A stretch of DNA of 64,000 nt from Thermosporothrix hazakensis. GTDB lineage: Bacteria > Chloroflexota > Ktedonobacteria > Ktedonobacterales > Ktedonobacteraceae. Shown here piece after piece: positions 7,374-15,290 of the stretch (its first letter is position 1; every line of letters begins with the position of its first letter). The notes under the pieces are model-generated. The model made no database searches, had not been told where the DNA came from, and was given only the letters and a program-made list of their open reading frames with translations. Where the stretch lies: NCBI RefSeq assembly GCF_003253565.1, contig NZ_QKUF01000011.1, positions 1 to 64,000 on the forward strand, given 5' to 3'. The translations under genes and the position numbers were made by a program.

Positions 7374-7826
7374 ATGACAATCTACTTTTATAGCACACGA
7401 GAAAATCCGTATGGTTGCTTCTCTAACTTCTCGCGTCATGGCGTGCTGCTTGACGGAAAGTGGTGGCCGACCGTGGAGCATTTCTTTCAGGCACAGAAGT
7501 TCGTCAACACGCCCTATGCCGACCGGATTCGTGAGGCTCCCTCGGCCAAACAGGCAGCGGAACTGGGCCGTTCCCGGGAGGTGCCGCTGCGCCCCGATTG
7601 GGAAGAGGTCAAGGATGACGTGATGCGGCGCGCGGTGCTCTGCAAGTTCGAGACGCACCCGAAACTCAAGAAGCTGCTGCTTGAGACGGGCGACGAAGAA
7701 ATCGTAGAAAATGCCCCGGGAGACTACTACTGGGGTATTGGTCGCGATGGAAGCGGGAAAAACATGCTTGGCATTATATTGATGGAGGTGCGGGAAAAAC
7801 TGCGTAGCGAGTCAGAAGTGCACTAG
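7374..7826 (+). CDS. NADAR-family (YbiA/RibX-like) N-glycosidase
   Basis: 150 residues, typical of the family. NADAR proteins hydrolyse N-glycosidic bonds, for example of riboflavin-pathway intermediates, and some remove ADP-ribose from nucleic acids. Visible signatures are GCFSNFSRHG (14-23), WWPTVEHFFQAQKF (29-42) with the conserved Glu and His, and the carboxy-terminal YYWGIGRDGSGKNMLG. GAGAGGA precedes the ATG. It stands alone. Confidence 0.9.
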   Translation: MTIYFYSTRENPYGCFSNFSRHGVLLDGKWWPTVEHFFQAQKFVNTPYADRIREAPSAKQAAELGRSREVPLRPDWEEVKDDVMRRAVLCKFETHPKLKKLLLETGDEEIVENAPGDYYWGIGRDGSGKNMLGIILMEVREKLRSESEVH

Positions 7827-7867
7827 CCGTGCAGTGAACGGTGCTTCACCACACGGCTTATCTGGTC

Positions 7868-8212
7868 TCAGATGCGGGCAAGAACGTTGTCTATCTGGCT
7901 TTGAAGCCGCGTGGGATGCGGTCCGATAAGCCGAGCAACCTCTTTCCCTTTATGGAAAATCAGCAGCGTGGGGAGGCCCTGAATGCCATACTGGATCGGA
8001 ATTTCGTGGTGATCGTCGGCATTGAGCATGGCGAACTGAAGCTTCCCCTGATACGCATTGCTCAGGCGCTCGAAATGGGGTGTCAGCGCCCGACAATAGG
8101 TACACCATTCCGCCCAGAATTCAACAATAACGGGAGTGTCTGCCTGTAACACCTTATCTGAAAAATCGGTGCTTCCCACATGCAAGACCTGAGATGTTTG
8201 ACTGCTAGCCAT
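7868..8212 (-). CDS. thioredoxin-fold protein
   Basis: 114 residues, thioredoxin length. Active site WCTYC (Cys37, Cys40) in place of WCGPC; the cis-proline is Pro81 in QGLPTLLIF. Disulfide reductase in the cytoplasm, presumably; the Tyr before the second Cys would alter redox potential. An upstream in-frame extension to 8269 is rejected because AAGG precedes the ATG at 8212. Transcribed divergently from a MerR regulator, with a promoter whose 19-bp spacer contains a SoxR-like palindrome, so redox or metal induction by that regulator is likely. Confidence 0.9.
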   Translation of the reverse strand: MASSQTSQVLHVGSTDFSDKVLQADTPVIVEFWAEWCTYCRALTPHFERLSNAYQGKLQFAMLNADDHHEIPIQYGIQGLPTLLIFHKGKEVARLIGPHPTRLQSQIDNVLARI

Positions 8213-8271
8213 AATGTGACCTTCTTTCTGTCTTCTTTTGTCTCGAGCCAGAGAACTGCGGCTCACCATTC

Positions 8272-8302
8272 ACTGTACTTCTTCAAGTTAACTTGAAGTC
8301 AA
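8272..8302 (-). promoter_or_regulatory. MerR-type promoter of the thioredoxin gene with SoxR-like box
   Basis: On the minus strand TTGACT (8297-8302) and TACAGT (8272-8277) are separated by 19 bp, the over-long spacer typical of MerR-activated promoters. Most of the spacer is the perfect 18-bp palindrome CTTCAAGTTAACTTGAAG (8281-8298), which differs from the enterobacterial SoxR box CCTCAAGTTAACTTGAGG only at the second base and its mirror. Confidence 0.75.
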
Positions 8303-8315
8303 GAGGGAAAGATGC

Positions 8316-8717
8316 ATGAAAAATGACGATCTTACGATTACCGAGGTGGCGCGGCGCACGGGGTTACGTCCTTCGGCTATTCGCTACTATGAAAGCATTG
8401 AGCTGCTTCCTGAGCCTCGTCGGGTGAGTATGCGCAGACGGTACAATGAGGAGACAGTGACGCGAATCGAGTTTATTCAAACCGCTCGGCAGCTTGGCTT
8501 CTCGCTTACGGAAATTAAAACGCTGCTCGATGAACGCGAGGCGTCGCCCGTCTCAGACCGCTGGCAAACGCTGGCCCGAGGCAAACTGATAGAGATTTCC
8601 TCGCTGCTCGATCGTACCATGAAGATGAAGCGGCTGCTTGAGCAGGGCCTGAAGTGCCGCTGCTCGGATCTGGAAGGCTGCATTGACTGCCTGTTGCTCA
8701 ACTGTCAGGAAGGGTAG
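8316..8717 (+). CDS. MerR-family regulator with carboxy-terminal cysteine cluster
   Basis: 133 residues. Winged-helix domain 8-75 with LTITEVARRTGLRPSAIRYYE and the RRYNEET wing, then a dimerisation helix and a carboxy-terminal cluster CRCSDLEGCIDC. The CxCx5C part matches the last three cysteines of the SoxR iron-sulfur motif (Cx2CxCx5C), but the fourth cysteine lies after it rather than before. It could bind an Fe-S cluster or a metal such as zinc or copper. It lies divergently next to a thioredoxin gene whose promoter carries a SoxR-like box, the probable target. Confidence 0.88.
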   Translation: MKNDDLTITEVARRTGLRPSAIRYYESIELLPEPRRVSMRRRYNEETVTRIEFIQTARQLGFSLTEIKTLLDEREASPVSDRWQTLARGKLIEISSLLDRTMKMKRLLEQGLKCRCSDLEGCIDCLLLNCQEG

Positions 8718-9476
8718 CCAAAAAAGTGGCGGGCCAGTTCAGGGACCGGCTCCGCCACAAAATCCGGTATCGCCTTTCATCGACCGCTCAGGGACGAAAA
8801 AAGGCAAAAGAGCAAAGGTGGACTGAGAACAGAAATGATAGGAGAGTAAATTCGGTTCTCACCACACCAGTTACCAGGGGGAGCATGGAATGCTCACCGG
8901 GCTTTATGCTACCTTCAGACAATCAAAACCACCTACAATGTGATTTCAATGTCCTTCCACAAACATCACAGGTAATGTAACATATTCATCGCGTCATGTC
9001 AATGGTAATATCACATGTTTGAAGAAGTATGTTGCACAAGCAAGAGAATAGAGAGAAAATACGAAACATTTGTAACAAAATGTAATGCTCGTGTGAACCT
9101 CTGTTGGAATTGGGAATGCGTAGAACTGCCTGACAGGGCATATAGAGAGCGGGCCAGATGGAAACATGCTGCGGGTGGTAAGGGAGCAAACCCGAATGCG
9201 TCGTTGTCCGCTTGCAAGCACAGGAACATATCTGTTCTTGTATGCAACGTTGTGTACAAATAGATACAAGAGCGCCTACAAATAGATCTGCATCACAACG
9301 AAACCGGGCACAGCTTGCTGCCGGTCCTCTGAGAAGAGACGAGGAAAAAGGTCGCCAGGCGATAGAATGCTGCTTGCAAGGGCCGGCTGCGCGCGTCTTT
9401 TACCTGTTTTGCTTTTATAATTTAACTCCCCATGATCATCAAATCGTGTATACTTTCAGCTAAAGCGGCGCCGCTC
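8718..9476. other. 759-bp gene-free region
   Basis: Short frames on both strands look non-coding. At 8720-8758 is a leftward intrinsic terminator. At 9463-9474 is the palindrome AGCGGCGCCGCT directly after the glycosyltransferase stop. The stretch could be a long 3' untranslated region or hold an unrecognised leftward RNA. Confidence 0.4.
8720..8758 (-). terminator. leftward intrinsic terminator next to merR
   Basis: On the minus strand GTGGCGG...CCGCCAC (arms 8752-8758 and 8726-8732 on plus), extended by GCC/GGC pairs, followed by TTTTTT. The nearest leftward gene ends 720 bp upstream at 9477. Confidence 0.7.
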
Positions 9477-10826
9477 TTATGATGGTGTACAGCTTTCTAC
9501 ACCAGTGTGCTCCTGATGTGTTGAGAATCCTGACGCTGGATCGGCATGAGAGGGAACAGGCTGTACATGCCGTCTCCATTGCTGAATGTACTTGCAAATC
9601 CGCTTCCAGAGTGCTATGACATCATCGGACAGCACGAAGATGCAGAGAAACAGGACTGGAAGCACCTTACTGATGACCATGATACGCCAGCCGAGCAGGT
9701 CGACGCTTGTGCCGTAGAAAGAATCGTGCTTGGTTCCGATATTCAGGATATTGAGAAATACAAATGCACTCGGTAAACAGGTCAGTAGAACACATATACG
9801 CGAACGAAGCGTTTGAAATTCCGGACAACAGACCAGACAGATAGCGATTACAGGTGCGAGACTGGTATAGTGATACTCGAAAACCAGACTGTAGAAGAAG
9901 AGATAGTACACTGTGAGCAGGAAGCAGCCTTTGACAATGTGGAAGCGCTTGCGCAGGCTGAGCACCAGAATTCCAGCCAGCGTCCCATAACGAATAAACT
10001 GGTAGACCACATCCTGAAGGTTGGTATCAAAGCGGATGAGCGCCCCGAGCGTGATGATCTGATCCGGTCCAAAGACAGAAGATGCTAGAAGCTGCTCACG
10101 TAAATTATCAATATAGTAGTTTGCCGCTCCATCAAAGGTGAAAATCCCGGTGTAGAGTGCAAACAGCAGCAGGCCCCCGAGTGCGATCCCGGAGCGCTTC
10201 TTGATGATGAGCAGCGGCGTCCATAAGAGGACAATCGGCTTGACAAGCATCGTGAGACAAGACAGAATGGAGTTGCTGACAACACTCTTTCTCTTCACCA
10301 GGTCGATAAGAAAGAGCAGCAGAAACGCGTTCAGCACGCTATGAAACTGAGCAATTGCAATTTCGAGATAATTGGTCGCAAAGGCCAGCAACACAAAAAC
10401 TGCAAACGATATATATTTACTGTCCTGAAATATCCAGATAAAGTAGCATACAGCACTGATAGTGAGCGCCAGTTTGAGCATCAGCCATGCCGTAAAGGCG
10501 TGCTCTGGTGAGAAGGGCAGCAGTATCGTGCCGACTATTAACGTAAACAGCGGATGGTAGACATTCTTGTTCGCTGGATGATCCTGTGAAAAACGGGTAC
10601 CATCTGGCAGCTTTTCCCCGGTCAATTTTCCATTATGCCAGTAAGCGTATGCTCCGTCGGGAACTTGATAAAAATCGAGTCCTTTGCAGCAATAATGAAT
10701 TGCACTTCCTGTAAAGAGTCCGTTAAACCACCCCGTGTGAAATGCAGAAATATAGTACAGCATATGAATAATCAGACCGAGATAGATAAGCTTATATGTT
10801 TTGATTGATTTGAAAAAGTCCTTCAT
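9477..10826 (-). CDS. polytopic GT-C glycosyltransferase, GT87/DUF2029-like
   Basis: 449 residues with about ten membrane helices. The region after the first helix, KGLDFYQVPDGAYAYWHNG, and YHPLFTLIVGTILLPFSPE fit the GT87 (DUF2029) family of polyprenyl-phosphate-dependent mannosyl- or hexosyltransferases, which extend extracytoplasmic glycans. Donor and acceptor are unknown. The tail (about 425-449) is polar. AGAGGA precedes the ATG at 10826. No other glycan gene is adjacent. Confidence 0.7.
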   Translation of the reverse strand: MKDFFKSIKTYKLIYLGLIIHMLYYISAFHTGWFNGLFTGSAIHYCCKGLDFYQVPDGAYAYWHNGKLTGEKLPDGTRFSQDHPANKNVYHPLFTLIVGTILLPFSPEHAFTAWLMLKLALTISAVCYFIWIFQDSKYISFAVFVLLAFATNYLEIAIAQFHSVLNAFLLLFLIDLVKRKSVVSNSILSCLTMLVKPIVLLWTPLLIIKKRSGIALGGLLLFALYTGIFTFDGAANYYIDNLREQLLASSVFGPDQIITLGALIRFDTNLQDVVYQFIRYGTLAGILVLSLRKRFHIVKGCFLLTVYYLFFYSLVFEYHYTSLAPVIAICLVCCPEFQTLRSRICVLLTCLPSAFVFLNILNIGTKHDSFYGTSVDLLGWRIMVISKVLPVLFLCIFVLSDDVIALWKRICKYIQQWRRHVQPVPSHADPASGFSTHQEHTGVESCTPS

Positions 10827-11079
10827 TGTTCAAAATCCTCTTACTCATGAGATCTTTCTATCTCTCTATCGATGGCGATGCAAAAACGCTGCATGAGGAC
10901 GTATTCTCACACGTTCTTCATGGTTGAATCGAGTTCCTCCCCTTTCTGTACTATACGCATTTTTTTAGAGTAAATCCAGGAAAAAGGCGCCAGTTAGGAG
11001 GATATGGTGTGACTGCCCGTTCCTCTTCAGATTCGACAGCTTTGCACTTTTGCATGCACAGACCCTGTCCCAGGCTGAT

Positions 11080-11130
11080 ATTTGTATGGACAAAAAGAGA
11101 GGAATAAGGACGATATTTGTTCATACAAAT
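11080..11130. promoter_or_regulatory. two copies of ATTTGT-N4-ACAAA (operator-like)
   Basis: ATTTGT-ATGG-ACAAA at 11080-11094 and ATTTGT-TCAT-ACAAAT at 11115-11130, each preceded by GAT, 35 bp apart start to start. Inverted repeats of this size suit a dimeric sugar-responsive regulator such as LacI, GntR or ROK type; none is adjacent. Confidence 0.4.
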
Positions 11131-11240
11131 AAGGGGAGAACGCAGGATAAGCTCAGCCTGTAAAGAGGCTTTTCATCGTCAAGAAAGTGGATCTTTCCTC
11201 GTAAGACAAGATGAATTTGTAGCTGGCATTGTTTCAAGAC

Positions 11241-11269
11241 TTGTAAATGGGTTTTTTGCATGGTATGAT
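11241..11269 (+). promoter_or_regulatory. promoter of the ABC importer 1 transcript
   Basis: TTGTAA, 17-bp spacer, TATGAT with extended -10 TGG. It is the best promoter match upstream of 11821 but lies 550 bp away. Confidence 0.5.
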
Positions 11270-11820
11270 TAGACCATGAAAGGTGTGATGTACAAGTTCA
11301 ATCATTTACGACTTTGCTCAGACTATCTGTATACAACTTATTTGCGGTTCGTTCAAAAGCTCTGCTGTACTGAGCCTTCCGGGAACTCTCCCGGGGTATG
11401 ACCGCTTGACCCAGGAAGCAGCCTGGCGACCCGAACCGGTGACATCACTCCTGACAGCATGACGCAAGTGCTTTCTTTGCCTCTCATCATAAAAGGGCAT
11501 CTCGAACTTTTAATAGAAAAACGTTGTCCATTTCTCTTTTTATTTATAGAAGACGGAAAGCGGAAATACTGTAGCAAGCGTGGTGGTGGTAAAGGGTATA
11601 TCGGTTCATATGCCGAATACATCTGGTTCGATCGTGGAGAGATTGAACCCTGTGTTCTGTGTCGAGTTCTGTGCTGAACGAGGACACTGTGAGCTTGCAT
11701 AGATCCTACGCGCTCAACGGCGAGCATGTCTTTGTGACGTTTGCGTTTCCGATACATTGCTGTGGCTTTTGCGTGTTCTGTTAACACGCGGAAAACGTTT
11801 TTGAAGGAGGCATTGCAGTA

Positions 11821-12729
11821 ATGCAAGCTGTCAAGAAAGCCGGTCTCACACGACGTGAGCGGATGAACATCGTCAAAGGGCTGTTATTTATCAGTCCCTG
11901 GGCCATTGGCTTTATTGCCTTTGTGCTTTTCCCGCTTGTGTACTCCCTGGTCATCAGTCTGTTCCGCTATAGTGGTATGCAAACGCCCGTCTGGCTTGGT
12001 TTGCAGAATTATCAGCGTATGTTCACTGATCCCCTGGTTGGCACCTCAACGTTTAACACCTTCTTCTACACCATTCTTGCAGTTCCTATCGGCCTGGTTG
12101 TTGCTCTCTTGCTGGCAATCGCGATGAACCGTCCGGTTCGGGAGGCTCCCCTTTACCGCACACTGCTGTATTTGCCCTCATTGGTACCGGCATTCACCAT
12201 CGCCTTTATCTTTATCGTGCTGGTGAACCCCCAGTTTGGTATTGTGAGCCAGTTCCTGGGCCTCTTTGGTGTGCCTGCAACCAACTACCTCGGTGACCCG
12301 ACAAGCGCAAAGTGGGTCATTATCATGTTGGCTCAGCTTGGCGCAGGGAATGCAGCCCTGATCTTCCTGGCGGGTATGAACGGCATCCCGACGACCCTGT
12401 ATGATGCAGCGCGCATTGATGGCGCGAGCAAGCTTCAGTGCTTCTTTCGGATCACGCTTCCACTGCTTTCGCCCACCATCCTCTTTAATCTCATTACTGC
12501 GATCAGCGGTGGTCTGCAAGTTTTCACCCCTGCATACATCATGACAAATGGTGGCCCCAACAATGGCACCCTGTTCTACATGTTCTACCTCTACCGAAAC
12601 GCCTTCAGCTATGCTCAGTTGGGCTATGCATCTGCCCTGGCAGTAGCACTGTTCCTCGTTGGTATGGTGCTCTCAGTAGTGCTCTATACTGTGGCACAGC
12701 GCTTTGTCAACTACGAGGTTGGCGCGTAA
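11821..12729 (+). CDS. sugar ABC transporter permease, MalF/UgpA type (importer 1)
   Basis: 302 residues with six membrane helices. The EAA loop, which contacts the ATPase, reads YDAARIDGASKLQCFFRIT. Belongs to the CUT1 carbohydrate importer class and pairs with the next gene to form the channel. GGAGG precedes the ATG. First of three genes in one direction, followed by a second permease and a lipoprotein binding protein. There is no ATPase in the cluster, as is usual for systems served by a shared MsmK-type ATPase. Confidence 0.93.
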   Translation: MQAVKKAGLTRRERMNIVKGLLFISPWAIGFIAFVLFPLVYSLVISLFRYSGMQTPVWLGLQNYQRMFTDPLVGTSTFNTFFYTILAVPIGLVVALLLAIAMNRPVREAPLYRTLLYLPSLVPAFTIAFIFIVLVNPQFGIVSQFLGLFGVPATNYLGDPTSAKWVIIMLAQLGAGNAALIFLAGMNGIPTTLYDAARIDGASKLQCFFRITLPLLSPTILFNLITAISGGLQVFTPAYIMTNGGPNNGTLFYMFYLYRNAFSYAQLGYASALAVALFLVGMVLSVVLYTVAQRFVNYEVGA

Positions 12730-12796
12730 GGGATCTTCAGATCAATACGAGACCCGCCCATCTTTGGTGATGGTGCGAGAGGAGGATATAGCAATT

Positions 12797-13699
12797 ATGA
12801 AGTCGGCTCTTAGTATGGAACCAATTGAGCAGCAGGATCTTCCCCCTGTCAAGCGCGAAGGCTACAAAGTCAGCATCTGGCAGAAGATCTGGGATAGCAT
12901 TGTTGCCCGTATTTTCCTGGTTGTTATGAGCGTGCTCTTCTTGATCCCGCTCTACTGGATGGTTGCCACTGCCTTAAAGTCAAACGAAGAGATGTCAGTG
13001 ACGCCGCCCACATTTATTCCACAAAGCTGGCTCTGGGAAAACTTTGTGAAGGCAGTCACGATTATTCCCTTCGGCACGTTCTTCATGAATTCGCTACTCA
13101 TCACCGTTTTAACGGTCATTGGTACCGTCGTTTCTAACCTTATCGTCGCCTATGGCTTCTCGTGCATCCAGTGGAAGGGACGGGATCAGTTGTTCTATCT
13201 CGTTCTGATAACGCTGTTTGTTCCGTTCCCTATCGCGCTTATTCCACAATTTGATCTGTTTGCGTGGCTTGGTTGGGTAAATACCTACCTGCCATTGATT
13301 GTCCCTCATTTTCTGGCAAGCGCGTTCTCCACGTTCCTCTTGCGGCAGTTCCTTTTGCAGATTCCGCAGGATATGCTCGATGCTGCGCGTGTCGATGGTG
13401 CAAGCGAGTGGCGTATTCTCTGGACGATTGTTGCACCGACGGCGCGTCCGGCACTGGCGACGGTCGCGATCTTCGCCGCTATCGGCGCATGGAACGACTT
13501 TATGGGACCCTTGATCTATCTACAGGATGAATCGTTGCAGACGCTCTCGATTGGCTTGCAGATGTTCCGCTCCACGCATGATATCCAGTTCAACCTGTTA
13601 ATGGCGGCTTCTGTCCTGATTATCCTGCCAATCATGGTTCTCTTCTTCGCCTTCCAGCGATTCTTCATTAAGGGTATTACCGTTGGTAGCTTCAGATAA
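12797..13699 (+). CDS. sugar ABC transporter permease, MalG type (importer 1)
   Basis: 300 residues, six membrane helices, EAA loop DMLDAARVDGASEWRILW. Second channel subunit of importer 1. The frame is open from 12704, overlapping the previous gene, but GAGAGGAGG lies before the ATG at 12797, which is chosen. Residues 1-30 are a soluble tail before the first helix (FLVVMSVLFLIPLYWM). Confidence 0.92.
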   Translation: MKSALSMEPIEQQDLPPVKREGYKVSIWQKIWDSIVARIFLVVMSVLFLIPLYWMVATALKSNEEMSVTPPTFIPQSWLWENFVKAVTIIPFGTFFMNSLLITVLTVIGTVVSNLIVAYGFSCIQWKGRDQLFYLVLITLFVPFPIALIPQFDLFAWLGWVNTYLPLIVPHFLASAFSTFLLRQFLLQIPQDMLDAARVDGASEWRILWTIVAPTARPALATVAIFAAIGAWNDFMGPLIYLQDESLQTLSIGLQMFRSTHDIQFNLLMAASVLIILPIMVLFFAFQRFFIKGITVGSFR

Positions 13700-13725
13700 G
13701 TACGATGATGAGAGGAATCTGTAAG

Positions 13726-15069
13726 ATGATACATACGAGGAAGTTGTTGCAGGCAGGGTCGCTGCTTATGGTTTCCCTGATGCTGGCGGTCCTGATCTCT
13801 GCTTGCTCTATGGGGCCAAGCGATCCTCATACCATTACGTTCTGGACGACGCGTACCGGAACGGTGGATATGGGGGGATGGAAGAAGATTATTGAAGGAT
13901 TTGAAAAGGCGAATCCTGGCTATCATGTCAAACTCGTTGGCAAGCCATCGCCCTCCCAGGGTGATGCGACTGCTCTGATTACTGCCGTGCGTGGTGGAAC
14001 CCCGCCTGATGTGTTTGAAGTTGACCGCTTTACTGTCAGTCAGTATGCATCGATTGGTCTTTTGAGCAGCCTTCAGCCCCTGATCGAGAAGGAAGGTGGC
14101 AAGACCTTCAGCGATCAATATTTCCCGTTTGCCTGGAAAGAGACCATGTACCAGGGTGAATCGTATGCCCTGCCGTTTGATAGCGATGCTCGTGGGCTCT
14201 ATTATAACAAGAAACTGCTCCGCGAGGCCGGCATTGATCCTTCTATTCTTGATCCGAAAAATGGCCCCCCAACTATTGATGAGATTATGGAGATCTCGCG
14301 CAAGCTGGTAAAGAAGGATAGCAGGGGGAACTATACACAACTCGGTCTGATCCCCTGGGATGACCAGGCTTCACCCGCCACTTGGGGCCTGAGCATGGGC
14401 GCGAAATACTACGACCCTGTCAAGTGCGAGTTTACCGCGTTCGAGCCCGCCTTTAAGAAAGCGTACGAGAACTACGCGAAGTGGTCGAAGGAGCTGGACT
14501 ATCACAAGGTTGATACGTTTATGGCAACCTACCAGCCACCCAATGCGCCTCCGAGCCAGACCCCGTTCTTCACCGATCACCTGGGTATGGCGATCACCGG
14601 AAACTGGTTGCTGTCGAGCATCCGCGATTACGCTCCCAAGCTGGACTACGGCATTACCTATCTGCCTGTCGGGCAAAAGGGGGACAAGCCGTTTACCTGG
14701 GCTGGCGGCTATGCGGTGGTTATGCCGAAGGGCGTGAAGAACGTGGATGGTGCCTGGAAACTGATGCAGTATATCGCCGGTCCTGAGGGACAGCGTATCT
14801 ACTCTCTTCAGACACAGCACCTGCCAACGCTGAAATCGCTGATCGATGACCCCGAGATTACCGCCGGCAATCAGAAGTTCTTCGCTTCTATGATGCCCTT
14901 TACGCTGAGCCGCCCGCCGATGCCGGTGGGTGCCCAGATCTGGGACGCGATGGAGACAGCGAAGCAAGCGGTGTTGCTTGGCGATAGTACGCCACAGCAA
15001 GCGCTGCAAACCGTGTATGACCGCGTACAGCCGCAGCTTCAACAGTTCTGTCCTTTCCAGCTCCCGTAA
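13726..15069 (+). CDS. sugar ABC transporter substrate-binding lipoprotein (importer 1)
   Basis: 447 residues. Lipoprotein signal with lipobox LISAC (Cys27), then a CUT1-type extracellular solute-binding protein: TITFWTTRTGTVDMGGWKK, GGTPPDVFEVDRF and YALPFDSDARGLYYNKKLL are family landmarks. The ligand is unknown, probably an oligosaccharide. AGAGGA nine bases before the ATG at 13726 decides the start over 13705. The binding protein comes last in the operon, whereas CUT1 operons more often have it first. A strong terminator follows. Confidence 0.92.
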   Translation: MIHTRKLLQAGSLLMVSLMLAVLISACSMGPSDPHTITFWTTRTGTVDMGGWKKIIEGFEKANPGYHVKLVGKPSPSQGDATALITAVRGGTPPDVFEVDRFTVSQYASIGLLSSLQPLIEKEGGKTFSDQYFPFAWKETMYQGESYALPFDSDARGLYYNKKLLREAGIDPSILDPKNGPPTIDEIMEISRKLVKKDSRGNYTQLGLIPWDDQASPATWGLSMGAKYYDPVKCEFTAFEPAFKKAYENYAKWSKELDYHKVDTFMATYQPPNAPPSQTPFFTDHLGMAITGNWLLSSIRDYAPKLDYGITYLPVGQKGDKPFTWAGGYAVVMPKGVKNVDGAWKLMQYIAGPEGQRIYSLQTQHLPTLKSLIDDPEITAGNQKFFASMMPFTLSRPPMPVGAQIWDAMETAKQAVLLGDSTPQQALQTVYDRVQPQLQQFCPFQLP

Positions 15070-15087
15070 AGGCAGAACAGTCTGTGT

Positions 15088-15122
15088 GAGCAGTCGATCA
15101 GATCGGTCGGCTGCTCTTTTTT
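15088..15122 (+). terminator. terminator of ABC importer 1 operon
   Basis: GAGCAG (15088-15093) pairs with CTGCTC (15111-15116), with partial inner pairing, followed by six T. Confidence 0.75.
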
Positions 15123-15261
15123 GCGCTATTCAGTTGAGATGCGTTGGTCAATGGCCTACATTTATTTCCCTCCATTTGGAGGCTCTGGTATGCTACATAG
15201 TGGGAGACGTTCTTTCCCTCTTTTGTCTTATGAGTGGGACGAGAGAAAACATGGTTCAGGT

Positions 15262-15290
15262 GAGGAAGGGAAACCCCTTCCTCCTATTTT
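15262..15290. terminator. hairpin at the 3' end of the XRE/TPR gene
   Basis: GAGGAAGGG (15262-15270) pairs with CCCTTCCTC (15275-15283) across a four-base loop, next to the TAG stop of the leftward gene. The T-tract lies on the plus side, so rightward read-through from importer 1 would also stop here. Confidence 0.5.

Larger units (their letters stand above)
10827..11820. other. 994-bp regulatory region upstream of sugar ABC importer 1
   Basis: It holds a twin operator-like motif (11080-11130), a promoter (11241-11269) and, inside the long leader, two neighbouring hairpins: CCGGGA/TCCCGG near 11380-11396 and CCAGG-AAGCAG-CCTGG near 11411-11426. No convincing coding frame. The leader from the promoter to the first permease is about 545 nt, so control at RNA level is possible. 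Confidence 0.45.

Noticed and set aside
11408..11430. AGGAAGCAGCC resembling the signal-recognition-particle RNA loop
   Set aside because: The matching GGUC and tetraloop arrangement of SRP RNA is absent; it is only a small CCAGG/CCTGG hairpin.
11353..11826. 157-codon minus-strand frame upstream of ABC importer 1
   Set aside because: Basic, low-quality sequence without ribosome site; the region is better read as regulatory.
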